38,904 nucleotides of DNA from a virus, in IMG/VR virus record IMGVR_UViG_3300035670_013267, positions 1-38,904 of that record; one strand, written 5' to 3'. Positions 8,245-16,403 of this stretch are shown here, in pieces. The notes beneath the pieces were generated by a model. The model was not told the origin of the DNA and made no database searches. It was given only the letters and a program-made list of their open reading frames with translations. Made by a program: the position numbers and the translations under genes. How positions within the stretch are numbered: the stretch's first letter is position 1; every line of letters begins with the position of its first letter.

Positions 8245-11200
8245 CAGAATACACCTCTCAGTCCTGCATTTGCTAATTCTGCAGCAGTTTTCATTTTTCT
8301 ATTAAAATGATCATATTCAGACATGCTGTTCGTATTTAAAGATCCCACATTAACTGTTTGATGAACTTCTCCTGATCCCGTATTCGAGGCCAACAATTCC
8401 ATAAATTGATTCATCATTTCAGTCATTTGCCGTTGAGAACTATTTACTTGATTCGACTGTGACATCTTTACTCGTGCTGCTTCGACTAAACCTTCTAACA
8501 AGGGCGCTGTAATATCTTTATGACTTAAAGACTGCATAATTTCTTGCCCAATCATTCCTAGTGTATTTTTGTTCAAAGGAAGCGCTGCTTCTCTTCCTGC
8601 TTCACCTATACCTTGTAGTCTCCCACCATGTTCTCCAAATATTGTTGGTGTATTAAAAATTCCACCTTTGGCACGCCAATCAATATTAAATTTTGGTACA
8701 GATACACTTTTTCCAAAAATTTTTTTATCTTCGAAGTTTACTGAAAAGTGTGGTAGTTTTATCCGACTAAAAAACCCTAAAATTTCATCGACCATTTGGC
8801 CAACAAAATCTTTAGCTGTTCGTATTGGACCCATAATAAATTCTTTGACCGCTTCAAATTTTTCAGCAACCGTTGACACTACTCGCCCAAATGTGTCTGA
8901 AACAGAAGACCATATATTTGAAGCTGTTTCAGTGATTCCGTTTTTAGCAGAAGTAAATTTATCAGACATTGTCTCTTTAATTCCTTGCCATTTTTCTCCT
9001 GCAGTATCTTTTGTCCTTCCAAACCAATCAGTCAGTCCAGACCATATTTCACTTGCCTTATTAACTACCCCATCCTTTGCATCAGACATTGGTTGAAATA
9101 TATTGTCTTTTACCCCTTGCCAAAGGTTACTTGCAATTTGTAGTATTTCATTCCACTTCTCTCCTAACCATAATCCTAGCTCGGAAAACTTCATCATAAC
9201 CCAATCGTAGGCAGCTCCTATCGGTGTGAGAATCGCTTGTTTTATACTTTCCCAAAAAGTAGTTGCTAGTGTAGTAAACTCTGTCCATTTATTGCTTAGC
9301 CATAAGCCAAGTTCTGTGAATTTTCCAACTAACCAATCATACGCTTCCTGAATTGGAGAAATTATCTTATCTTTAATGAAATTCCATGAAACTTCTGCTG
9401 CTTTTTTGATCCCTTCCCATGCTAAAATAGCTCCAACTTTAATCCAACCCCATATAAATTCTAAGGTTGCCTGTACTAAAGAGATAGGAACCATAATTAC
9501 TCTACCTAAGAACTCAACAATGGGGCTCACTGCTTCAACTAAGTTATTCCAGCCGTTCACCGCGCCTTCTTTAATAGATTGCCACTTTTCAGAAAACCAT
9601 TTTCCTATGTTTGTAAGAGTATCTGCTATTTTTTTTGTGAAAGATTGCCAAATATTACTAATCCCTTCAGTGATATTCTTCCAGCCTTCTTGTGCACCTT
9701 TTGAAATGTTGTCCCATGTATCAGAGAACCACATCTTGATTCTATTCCATGTAGATTGTATTGAGGATGTCATTTTCTCCCATACTTCTGATGAAGACTT
9801 TGAAATGTTTTCCCATGTTTCTGAAAAGTATTGAGACAGTCCATCCCAGAATTTATGAAACCATTGTCCAAGACCTGCAAAAAATTCTTTTATTTCATCC
9901 CAATATTTATAAATAAGAAATGCGACAGCAGCGATTGCTGCTCCAATGACTAATGGCCATCCTACAACCGCACTCACTATGGTTCCTAGAGCTGGCAATA
10001 GAGTACTTCCTATCCATGTTGCTACGCCTGCCAAAGCCCCTCCTTCAGCAAATAATCCAACTATAGCTCCTATCGCCGTCGCTATCTTTCCAATAATAAT
10101 CAATACTGGACCCAAAACAGCCACTATTGTGATAATCGACATAATGAATCTTTTCATTTCAGGGCTTGCATTTGAAAATGATTTAGCCAAATCACTTAAG
10201 ACATTTAGAACTGGTTGTAAAGCATCTAATGCATCCGTTAGTGCATCCATAAATGGACCACCGAACTCGATTGCTAAATCATTTACTTTATTTTTTAAAA
10301 TTTTCACCTTGGATTCGAAAGTTTCATAACGTTTTGAAGCTTCTTCTGTTAATGCTGTGTTTTCTCCCCACGCATTATTCCCTCGGTCGATAGCACTTTT
10401 AAATACATCACTTGCACCAGCTGCGCGAAGTAAACTATCACGAAGGCGTACTTCTGTTATTCCCATATCATCTAAAACAGCAATTGCTGATTGCCCATTT
10501 TCTTCTGCTTTTCCTAACCCTTCAATAAATTTGATAATGGCTCCTGAAGCATCCTCCTTGAAAGCTTTAGAAAATTGTTCAGCAGACATTCCTGCGACTT
10601 CGGCAAAATCATTTAATTTACCTGATGCATCGGTAGCTTCTTTATGCATTGTTTTTAACTCTTTGCTAGTCAATCCCATTGCTCCAGCAGTATTTTTTAG
10701 CTCTTTCCCACCGTTTCTAACAGCGTTAGAAACCTGTTCCATAGATACTCCAGTCTGTTGGCTTAAGCTTTCTAAACCGGAAAACGCATTAGCTCCATTC
10801 TCGACAGCTAATTGCATTTCAACCATAACTTTTGAAAATGCGGAACCGCCTGCCTCAGCTTCAATACCTACGGAGCTCAAAGCTGCCGCAAAGCTCATAA
10901 TTTGAGCCTCGCTCATTCCAACCTGGTGGCCAGCCCCTGCAAGGCGCAATCCCATTTCTGTAATTTCTGATTCAGTTGTTGCAAAGTTATTACCCAAATC
11001 AACAATTACAGCACCTAACTTATCAAACTCAGTTTGTGGCATTCCTGTAATATTAGCTAAACGTGCTAATGCAGTTGCAGCTTCATCTGCACTCATATTA
11101 GTTGATTCACCTAGATCAATCATCGTGCGAGTAAAGCTTAGTACATTTTCTGTCTTAATACCTAATTGACCTGCATTTTCTGCCACTTCACTTATTTGTG

Positions 11201-12179
11201 CAGCGCTTGCAGGCAATGTTTTAGACATATCACGAATGCCTTTTTCTAAATCATTATAAGAGATTGTCACTTTCCCATTCGCATCAGTTGCTTCGTCTAC
11301 TGTTTTTTTAACACCAGCAAACGCTGATTCAAAATCGGAAGCTGCTTTAACAGAAAATCCAACGCCAGCCACAATAGGTGCTGTAACACCCATTGTCCAC
11401 TTTTTTCCTATGTTTGAAACCGAGCTACCAACATTCTTTGCTTTTTCACTAAACTGACCAACTTTATCTGTGGCTTTCGCGTATTCGTTAGTAAATTCCA
11501 CACTGGCTTTTTTGGCTTCCAACAATTCTTTCTCTAATTTGTCTACTTCGGTAGAATTATCTCCAAACTGAGCTTTAGAAAGTTTTAACTGTTCCTCTAG
11601 GTTTGCTACTTGTTCTTTACTATTTTGCATAGCTTTTGCCAAGTACTCTTGTTTGACTTTTGCTTTGTCTGATTCTTTGGCATTATTTCCTAATTCAGCT
11701 ACCTGTAATTCATACTCTTTACGCAGTTTTTCAGAAGAAGAGACCAGCGTTTCTTGGCTTCCTTTTAATTTATTTAATTGCTGTGCTCGATCTGATTCTT
11801 TGCTTTTTGCTTCTTCTAATTTTTGAGAAGTTAATTGTATTTTATTTGCAATTTGTTGCTCAGATATTTCTGCTGATCGAAGCTGTTTTTCCATTTGTTT
11901 TACAGCATCTGAATTTTCACCAAATAGAGTTTTGCTTTCTGATAAAGCTTTTCTTGTTGCTTCTGTTTTTTGTTTTGCTAAATCATATTGCTTTTCCAGA
12001 TTAGATAATGTTGAGGCATGCTTTTGACTTTCTGAACCTGTCATTTTCAACTGTTCTTGTTCTAGCTTTAATTCTTGCCGTAAACTCTTTGCAGAGTTCT
12101 CCATTTCTTTAATCCCGGACTTGAATTCTTTATTAAATACCTTAAAAGTTACCGTTGTTTCATTCTTATTTCTAGCCAC
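8244..12179 (-). CDS. Tape measure protein
   Basis: 1311 aa from GTG at 12179 (VARNKNETTVTFKV...), which has AAAGGAGG nine bases upstream; an in-frame ATG at 12227 lacks a site and lies inside the GT extension. Residues ~15-250 are coiled coil; ~270-640 form the TP901/10-type tape measure domain (SVKAASDFESAFAGVKKT...); ~690-780 contain hydrophobic segments (FIMSIITIVAVLGPVLIIIGK...). Residues ~790-1150 carry many Trp repeats (SETWENISKSSSEVWEKM..., SDTWDNISKGAQEGWKNI). It sets tail length; at ~1.5 angstrom per residue this predicts a tail near 200 nm. It is the largest gene of the window, followed by Dit. Confidence 0.95.
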   Translation of the reverse strand: MARNKNETTVTFKVFNKEFKSGIKEMENSAKSLRQELKLEQEQLKMTGSESQKHASTLSNLEKQYDLAKQKTEATRKALSESKTLFGENSDAVKQMEKQLRSAEISEQQIANKIQLTSQKLEEAKSKESDRAQQLNKLKGSQETLVSSSEKLRKEYELQVAELGNNAKESDKAKVKQEYLAKAMQNSKEQVANLEEQLKLSKAQFGDNSTEVDKLEKELLEAKKASVEFTNEYAKATDKVGQFSEKAKNVGSSVSNIGKKWTMGVTAPIVAGVGFSVKAASDFESAFAGVKKTVDEATDANGKVTISYNDLEKGIRDMSKTLPASAAQISEVAENAGQLGIKTENVLSFTRTMIDLGESTNMSADEAATALARLANITGMPQTEFDKLGAVIVDLGNNFATTESEITEMGLRLAGAGHQVGMSEAQIMSFAAALSSVGIEAEAGGSAFSKVMVEMQLAVENGANAFSGLESLSQQTGVSMEQVSNAVRNGGKELKNTAGAMGLTSKELKTMHKEATDASGKLNDFAEVAGMSAEQFSKAFKEDASGAIIKFIEGLGKAEENGQSAIAVLDDMGITEVRLRDSLLRAAGASDVFKSAIDRGNNAWGENTALTEEASKRYETFESKVKILKNKVNDLAIEFGGPFMDALTDALDALQPVLNVLSDLAKSFSNASPEMKRFIMSIITIVAVLGPVLIIIGKIATAIGAIVGLFAEGGALAGVATWIGSTLLPALGTIVSAVVGWPLVIGAAIAAVAFLIYKYWDEIKEFFAGLGQWFHKFWDGLSQYFSETWENISKSSSEVWEKMTSSIQSTWNRIKMWFSDTWDNISKGAQEGWKNITEGISNIWQSFTKKIADTLTNIGKWFSEKWQSIKEGAVNGWNNLVEAVSPIVEFLGRVIMVPISLVQATLEFIWGWIKVGAILAWEGIKKAAEVSWNFIKDKIISPIQEAYDWLVGKFTELGLWLSNKWTEFTTLATTFWESIKQAILTPIGAAYDWVMMKFSELGLWLGEKWNEILQIASNLWQGVKDNIFQPMSDAKDGVVNKASEIWSGLTDWFGRTKDTAGEKWQGIKETMSDKFTSAKNGITETASNIWSSVSDTFGRVVSTVAEKFEAVKEFIMGPIRTAKDFVGQMVDEILGFFSRIKLPHFSVNFEDKKIFGKSVSVPKFNIDWRAKGGIFNTPTIFGEHGGRLQGIGEAGREAALPLNKNTLGMIGQEIMQSLSHKDITAPLLEGLVEAARVKMSQSNQVNSSQRQMTEMMNQFMELLASNTGSGEVHQTVNVGSLNTNSMSEYDHFNRKMKTAAELANAGLRGVF

Positions 12180-12713
12180 GCTTGCTCCTCCTTTCCTCTT
12201 CTGAAGTTTTCCATTGCTCATAAGCAACTTTATTCATCGCTATACTATGAACAGAGCCAAGGGGCAAATGAATTACATCATGTTCGTTAATATCGCAAAG
12301 AACTACATAATAACTGTATAAATCTTCAACCGTATGAATATGGATTGTTGGAATTGACTGGCTTACTTTTTTTTCGTTGTTTTATTTTTGAACCCTTTTG
12401 AAAAATTACTTTTTTCTTCTTTTTGGATAACAGAGGTAAACACTTCTGCTAACTCAACAAAATCAAAAATGTACTTTTCTGCTAATTCGTCATAGGTCAT
12501 TCCATCTGGGTTTGCTGTTTTGTACGCAAGATATAAAGCGTTAAACATATCTGTTTCATCTAGTTCTAACTCTTTACCCTGGCTTCCCATCATAGACTTA
12601 ATGACGTTCTTCAACGAATAACCTGTCTCCTTTTCGAATTGGAACATAGTTAGCATATTAACATTGGGATTGATTGTAACTATTTCTCCACCATTTAATG
12701 TAATTTCTTTCAT
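12172..12713 (-). CDS. Tail assembly chaperone GT, made by -1 ribosomal frameshift
   Basis: The G frame (12713-12366) ends ACG AAA AAA AAG TAA. Slipping back one base on A_AAA_AAG (12372-12366) opens a 64-codon frame, VSQSIPTIHIHTVEDLYSYY... to ...EERRSKRG, stopping at TAG 12172-12174. The fusion is 180 aa. In lambda and most siphophages G and GT coat the tape measure and recruit tube protein, with GT made by a -1 slip in this very position, between the tube gene and the tape-measure gene. The extension overlaps the tape-measure GTG and contains its ribosome-binding site. Slip efficiency cannot be judged from sequence. Confidence 0.85.
12363..12713 (-). CDS. Tail assembly chaperone G
   Basis: 116 aa, start ATG with GGAGGAATAGCAAA upstream. 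The sequence (EITLNGGEIVTINPNVNMLTMFQFEKETGYSLKNV... ending NKTTKKK) fits the small acidic-to-basic tail chaperones of Firmicute siphophages. Eight A residues end the gene and form the -1 shift site that produces GT. A terminator-like hairpin lies just upstream, between the collagen-like gene and this one. Confidence 0.85.
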   Translation of the reverse strand: MKEITLNGGEIVTINPNVNMLTMFQFEKETGYSLKNVIKSMMGSQGKELELDETDMFNALYLAYKTANPDGMTYDELAEKYIFDFVELAEVFTSVIQKEEKSNFSKGFKNKTTKKK

Positions 12714-12729
12714 TTTGCTATTCCTCCTA

Positions 12730-12757
12730 AAAAAATAAGGACAGCTTTTGCTGTCCT
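12730..12757 (-). terminator. Internal terminator between the collagen-like and G genes
   Basis: AGGACAGC (12738-12745), loop of four, GCTGTCCT (12750-12757): a perfect 8-bp stem followed on the - strand by TATTTTTTT. It is a strong intrinsic terminator in the middle of the tail operon, 5 bases after the collagen-like stop. It may lower expression of chaperones and tape measure relative to capsid and tube proteins, or may have travelled in with the collagen-like gene. Confidence 0.75.
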
Positions 12758-12762
12758 ATTGT

Positions 12763-13020
12763 TTATTGTGTTTTAGCTTCTTCTAAAGATTTTACCCGTG
12801 CTACTAACGAATCAAATGCTTCTTTAGTAACTTCACTGTCTTTTCCTGCTGGCCCTTGTGGTCCAGTTTCACCTTTTTCACCAGGATCACCTTTAGGACC
12901 TTGTTTCCCTTCTGGAATAGACTTAATTTTTTCTTCTAAAGTAGTAACATCATCAACTAATGTATTATGGTGTTCTGCTTTGATTTCATCTTGTGCTTGT
13001 ACTTTTACCGATACCACCAT
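12763..13020 (-). CDS. Collagen-like phage structural protein
   Basis: 85 aa. Residues ~38-61 contain eight Gly-X-Y triplets (GKQGPKGDPGEKGETGPQGPAGKDS), a collagen-type triple helix, flanked by short heptad-like helices on both sides (DVTTLEEKIKSI and FDSLVARVKSLEEA) that could set the trimer register. It sits between tube protein and tail chaperone genes, next to a private terminator. Phage collagen-like segments usually belong to fibres or decoration proteins; here the gene is small and free-standing. It may decorate the tail tube or capsid. Confidence 0.8.
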   Translation of the reverse strand: MVVSVKVQAQDEIKAEHHNTLVDDVTTLEEKIKSIPEGKQGPKGDPGEKGETGPQGPAGKDSEVTKEAFDSLVARVKSLEEAKTQ

Positions 13021-13036
13021 GCTCTATCATCCTTTT

Positions 13037-13670
13037 TTATTTATAATTTTGTTTTTCATTGTATTTGGCCCCGCTGTCGTATTTAGCGGGTGCATTAGGG
13101 TGTCACTTGTTCTTTCACTACATCTGAATCAAAGTTTTTATGCCATTGTTCAATAAATTCTTTTTTACTATCTTCATCTAACAAAGTTTCATAATAAAAT
13201 TTACCATTTTCATCAGGTAAGGCTGTTGCTTCAATTTCTACATTTGCTACTTCGTCAGAAGAAGTATCAATTGTAAATTTAAATCCTGTTGATACACTTA
13301 CTTTAGGAAAAGCAATCATTTTTGTAATATCATCAAAGTCATCTTTAATATCTGCAGTTAGTGTAAACTCTTCTCCACTACTATCTTCCCCATAAGCGTA
13401 AACACCAGGCTTCAATCCTTTATCACTCATGCCAAATAAACGGCGTAATACATCTAGTTTTACAAACCCAGAAATATTAACCTTCATTTCTGTTGGTTTA
13501 CTCATTTTTTTCTTTGTAACACGACCACATTTTGCAGTGATCTCCGAAATTTCTGTCTCACCGCTTAATACTCCAGTACAACCAAATGCCGTTGATAAAC
13601 TTTCTTTTTTAAATTTAACTCCCACATTGGCAATGCTTACTGGATAAAATTCTTCATAAATTGTTGCCAT
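13037..13670 (-). CDS. Major tail protein, long form by predicted +1 frameshift
   Basis: At the stop the sequence is GTG ACA CCC TAA (CCC at 13100-13098). If tRNA-Pro slips from CCC to CCT, reading continues AAT GCA CCC GCT AAA TAC... for 19 residues, NAPAKYDSGAKYNEKQNYK, to TAA at 13037-13039, giving 210 aa. A stem CCCGCT/AGCGGG (13070-13075 with 13085-13090) follows the shift site by 7 bases. The extension shares the YD(S/T)GxKY core with the extension of the capsid gene, which is hard to explain unless both are translated. Listeria phage PSA is known to do this in its capsid and tail genes. Confidence 0.7.
13095..13670 (-). CDS. Major tail (tube) protein, short form
   Basis: 191 aa (MATIYEEFYPVSIANVGVKF... 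ending VVKEQVTP). Size, position between the tail-completion genes and the G/GT chaperones, and the beta-rich pattern (SKPTEMKVNISGFVKLDVLRRLFG, EFTLTADIKDDFDD) are those of Firmicute siphophage tube proteins. It forms the hexameric rings of the tail tube. The gene ends ACA CCC TAA; a +1 slip on the proline codon gives a longer form (separate entry). Confidence 0.88.
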   Translation of the reverse strand: MATIYEEFYPVSIANVGVKFKKESLSTAFGCTGVLSGETEISEITAKCGRVTKKKMSKPTEMKVNISGFVKLDVLRRLFGMSDKGLKPGVYAYGEDSSGEEFTLTADIKDDFDDITKMIAFPKVSVSTGFKFTIDTSSDEVANVEIEATALPDENGKFYYETLLDEDSKKEFIEQWHKNFDSDVVKEQVTP

Positions 13671-13672
13671 AA

Positions 13673-14113
13673 CTAGTTACCTCCTATGTTTTTATTGATT
13701 TCATTTATTAGCGCTTCGTTTAGATCTTTAGTAATTACAGGAACTTCTTTCTCCATCCCTTTACGCATGAATTCCTGTGGAACTTTTCCAATTGATGTTC
13801 CTATTCCTAAGTCAGGATATTTTAGGTATTCGAATCTCTTCTGCGGCCGTTCTTTAAATCCTAAATTCATATAGTCTATTTTCAGCGAATTACTAAATTT
13901 AGCATGTTTACGTTTCATGATTCGATTCTTTACATCTGAAACAGGCATTCCTGAAATAATTGTTTTTGCAGTCATTTCTGCACTTTTTGTTCGTAATACT
14001 TGATTAATGATTGTTTCAGAAGATCCTGGGATTTTCATCATATTTTCCCGAAGCTTATCCAAATCTACAAACTCAACATCCCACGCGGTACTCGTATTAA
14101 ATGCTGCACTCAT
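13673..14113 (-). CDS. HK97 gp10-like head-tail / tail completion protein
   Basis: 146 aa (SAAFNTSTAWDVEFVDLDKLRENMMKIPGSSETIINQVLR...). The N-terminal helix with MTAKTIISGMPVS followed by basic residues and a C-terminal helix (MRKGMEKEVPVITKDLNEALINEINKNI) is the pattern of HK97 gp10-type proteins, which lie between the connectors and the tube gene. It overlaps the preceding gene by 17 bases. In most relatives this gene precedes the tail terminator; here the order seems reversed. Confidence 0.65.
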   Translation of the reverse strand: MSAAFNTSTAWDVEFVDLDKLRENMMKIPGSSETIINQVLRTKSAEMTAKTIISGMPVSDVKNRIMKRKHAKFSNSLKIDYMNLGFKERPQKRFEYLKYPDLGIGTSIGKVPQEFMRKGMEKEVPVITKDLNEALINEINKNIGGN

Positions 14114-14513
14114 ATTTCAGTCTCCTTAGAAAGAAAAATTCAACTTCATCTACATAATTATCCTCTTTACCAATTTGTATTGAAGATTTATTTGAATATT
14201 GAAACGTATAGAATTTTTTCTGCTCTTTCTCCAACGTTGAAATGACATCCAAACAGAACTCATCTAAATCATCTCTATTTTGAGAGTAAAAACGTAACAA
14301 TACGACTTGGTTTAATTGTGATTGTTCAGGAGTTAAAACAAATCCTCCAGTTTCATAAATGAAATAGTTATATCCGCCCGTTTTTTCTTCAATTTCTGAT
14401 AATGATTCTTCACCTACTTGATCCTCAAAGACGAGAAGTCCGGATAATTCTTCTAAACCATCTACCAAGTACTTATTTAGTTGTTTCAGACGTTTCTTGT
14501 TTCTTTCGTTCAT
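14097..14513 (-). CDS. Probable tail terminator / minor tail protein
   Basis: 138 aa from ATG at 14513 (MNERNKKRLKQLNKYLVDGLEEL...), preferred over a GTG nine bases upstream because GTAGGTGG precedes the ATG. Acidic, with a Cys-poor alpha/beta pattern (QSQLNQVVLLRFYSQNRDDLDEFCLDVISTLEKE... YVDEVEFFFLRRLKYE) like the gpU-type terminator that caps the tail and joins the head. The name is given from position and length; sequence support is moderate. Confidence 0.55.
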   Translation of the reverse strand: MNERNKKRLKQLNKYLVDGLEELSGLLVFEDQVGEESLSEIEEKTGGYNYFIYETGGFVLTPEQSQLNQVVLLRFYSQNRDDLDEFCLDVISTLEKEQKKFYTFQYSNKSSIQIGKEDNYVDEVEFFFLRRLKYECSI

Positions 14514-14850
14514 CGGAACCACCTACCTTCGCAAGATAAAAATATAAGTAATTTGTATCTTTATCTATTTTTATTGCTTCGTATTGCTCATCATCGATAA
14601 TGAAAGCTAATTTTTGATTCATGTTCTTTTTCAACGAGTATGGATAATGTGTTTTGAGTTTGACGTCTACTTGTTTACCAAAACTACTGCACGAAATATA
14701 ATCCTGTTCTCGAATAGAAAGATACCGAAAAAAGAGCTTGCCTTCTTCGACAAACTCTTTTCCGATTCTTTTTTTCTTTTCACTTAAAATATCTTTAAAG
14801 CGTCCAAAATAAAGCACACCATCTGTAAATGTTTCCCTAATCCGATCCAT
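14473..14850 (-). CDS. Head-tail joining (head closure) protein
   Basis: 125 aa (MDRIRETFTDGVLYFGRFKDIL...). The start pattern, a beta-strand core (KLFFRYLSIREQDYISCSSFGKQVDVKLKTHYP) and length fit the gp16/gp8-type stopper that closes the portal channel after packaging. The phrase FRYLSIREQD... is typical of Firmicute head-tail adaptors. It overlaps the connector gene by 14 bases and the next gene by 41 bases. Confidence 0.7.
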   Translation of the reverse strand: MDRIRETFTDGVLYFGRFKDILSEKKKRIGKEFVEEGKLFFRYLSIREQDYISCSSFGKQVDVKLKTHYPYSLKKNMNQKLAFIIDDEQYEAIKIDKDTNYLYFYLAKVGGSDERKKQETSETTK

Positions 14851-15148
14851 AAGATTCCACCTCTTCCAAATGGTTTTGAACTGCCATATCTAAAATAAAT
14901 GCGGCAATTTCAGAGGCAAAGTTTTTTTCGAAATCATCCAAAGCATTATTATAGCGATAGCGAACGCGTTCAACCAAAAGCTCTATTTCTCTACTTCCTC
15001 TCGCAAAAGTTAGCTCCACACCAGATAGATTGAGTAGATACTTTCGTGCACTTTCGATATAGTCTAGCAGCTCTCTATTGGTCTGATCATCTTCCCAACT
15101 GATTTTTAAGTTGTCTTTAACTTTTATCAATATCTCTTGATTATCCAT
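14837..15148 (-). CDS. Head-tail connector (Phage_connect_1 / gp6-like)
   Basis: 103 aa, all-helical (LIKVKDNLKISWEDDQTNRELLDYIESARKYLLNLSGVEL... NALDDFEKNFASEIAAFILDMAVQNHLEEV). This is the classic gp6/gp15-like adaptor that stacks under the portal. Its ATG lies inside the predicted +1 extension of the capsid gene (which stops at 15141-15143), so its translation could be coupled to that frameshift. Confidence 0.85.
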   Translation of the reverse strand: MDNQEILIKVKDNLKISWEDDQTNRELLDYIESARKYLLNLSGVELTFARGSREIELLVERVRYRYNNALDDFEKNFASEIAAFILDMAVQNHLEEVESYGSD

Positions 15149-16392
15149 ATCTCACACCACTATCGTATTTGTCGCCCGTATCATATTGGGCTTTCTCAGG
15201 GTGTAGGCTGTTCATCTTTATTCGTATTTTGCTTCACATTAAATGCCAAATCAGAAGGTACTTTAGAAATATCAAATAGCAAGAAAGATTCATTATTCTT
15301 TGGGCGTCCATTTGCATATTGTTTTGCTAAATAAATACGTTCATCTTCTACGAAATGGTACTCATCAGATACTTCAATTTTTTGTGTTGAACCCACTCCC
15401 ATGAAGTAATCTTTTGCAACTCCAGCAGCCATCTTTCCTTTTGGCATTGAGATTGATTGGATAACTTTAAATGGTAAAGGCAACACATCCCGAACATACG
15501 AGCCATTAGCGTTCAAGAAAGTTGTTGCTGGGAAAAACGTAGTCCAGTAATCATCAGGGTGGACAATTAGCATTACTTCTGCTGGTTGTACTGCACGTTT
15601 TAATACAGTTGTTGTACCATCTGCTTTTTTTATCGTTACATTCGTTAATGGCACCATAATTTTTTCGCCAATCGTTTTAGGTCCTAAATCTTTTAAACTT
15701 TCAGCTTTTTTATCGGCATGAACACCATTTTGAACAGTGTCTAAGTCTTTGATAATCCCAATTGGTTGGTCTTGCCCAGTACCTGCTACAATTGCTTCTT
15801 CCAATGCGATATACATTGATTCTGCTAGCACAGTTCGAATGTAGCGGTCCAACCATTGCGGTCCTAAATCTAACATCGCTTTACATACTGGAATATAAGC
15901 TGATAGCTTGAACAAACCAGTTCGTACTCGTTCGAATCCATTGTCTAACAATTCTTTAATCGGCTCACAAAGTTTACCCCACCAAGCCGGATTTACACCT
16001 TTACTGTAAATCCATTCTGTTGTTGCAGTAGTATTCACAAAATTAATTTCGGCTAACAACGGATGGGCTTGCGTCAAATTCTCAAAAACACGTTCAAAGA
16101 CTGTTGGTGGTACTAATTGTTCAACTCCGCCAAAACCTTTATTGGCAATGACTTCGTTATAATATTTATTCTCAGAAGCACTTAGAACATTAAGTCCTCG
16201 AGCAGCCATAGCCTGATTGTCTAACACTTCATTTTGAGCAACAGATTTTGCTTCCTGAATAATATTTTGTTGAATGCTATCTGCGAAATCTCTCATGGAT
16301 TTCGCAAGAACTTGTTCATCTTCCTGTTTCATTGCGTTTACTAAATTTTTCTCAATTTCAGTTGAATTTTTTTGCTTATCTAATCGTTCCAT
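15141..16392 (-). CDS. Major capsid protein, long form by predicted +1 frameshift
   Basis: The terminal codons are CAG CCT ACA CCC TGA (CCC at 15201-15199). Slipping +1 to CCT opens GAG AAA GCC CAA TAT..., adding EKAQYDTGDKYDSGVRYG (18 residues) up to TAA at 15141-15143, for 416 aa. The added peptide contains two YD(T/S)G units and is related to the extension of the tail tube protein, which has the same ACA-CCC-stop context. Programmed +1 shifting at CCC-stop at the ends of these two genes is established for Listeria phage PSA; here it is inferred. Confidence 0.72.
15196..16392 (-). CDS. Major capsid protein, HK97 fold, short form
   Basis: 398 aa. The first ~75 residues are helical and charged (delta-domain-like scaffold, MERLDKQKNSTEIEKNL...), probably removed by the protease encoded just upstream. 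Residues ~80-390 have HK97 capsid features: LVPPTVFERVFENLTQAHPLLAEINF, a long helix ending in LEEAIVAGTGQDQPIGII, and MGVGSTQKIEVSDEYHFVEDERIYLAKQYANGRP near the end. A good GGAGG precedes the ATG. The gene ends CCT ACA CCC TGA, a predicted +1 slip site. Confidence 0.92.
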   Translation of the reverse strand: MERLDKQKNSTEIEKNLVNAMKQEDEQVLAKSMRDFADSIQQNIIQEAKSVAQNEVLDNQAMAARGLNVLSASENKYYNEVIANKGFGGVEQLVPPTVFERVFENLTQAHPLLAEINFVNTTATTEWIYSKGVNPAWWGKLCEPIKELLDNGFERVRTGLFKLSAYIPVCKAMLDLGPQWLDRYIRTVLAESMYIALEEAIVAGTGQDQPIGIIKDLDTVQNGVHADKKAESLKDLGPKTIGEKIMVPLTNVTIKKADGTTTVLKRAVQPAEVMLIVHPDDYWTTFFPATTFLNANGSYVRDVLPLPFKVIQSISMPKGKMAAGVAKDYFMGVGSTQKIEVSDEYHFVEDERIYLAKQYANGRPKNNESFLLFDISKVPSDLAFNVKQNTNKDEQPTP

Positions 16393-16403
16393 TTTCTTTC
16401 CTC

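Noticed and set aside
8569-10905. Several + strand open frames of 120-180 codons inside the tape-measure gene
   Set aside because: They mirror the codon bias of the long - strand gene, lack ribosome-binding sites and have Ser/Pro-rich shadow composition.
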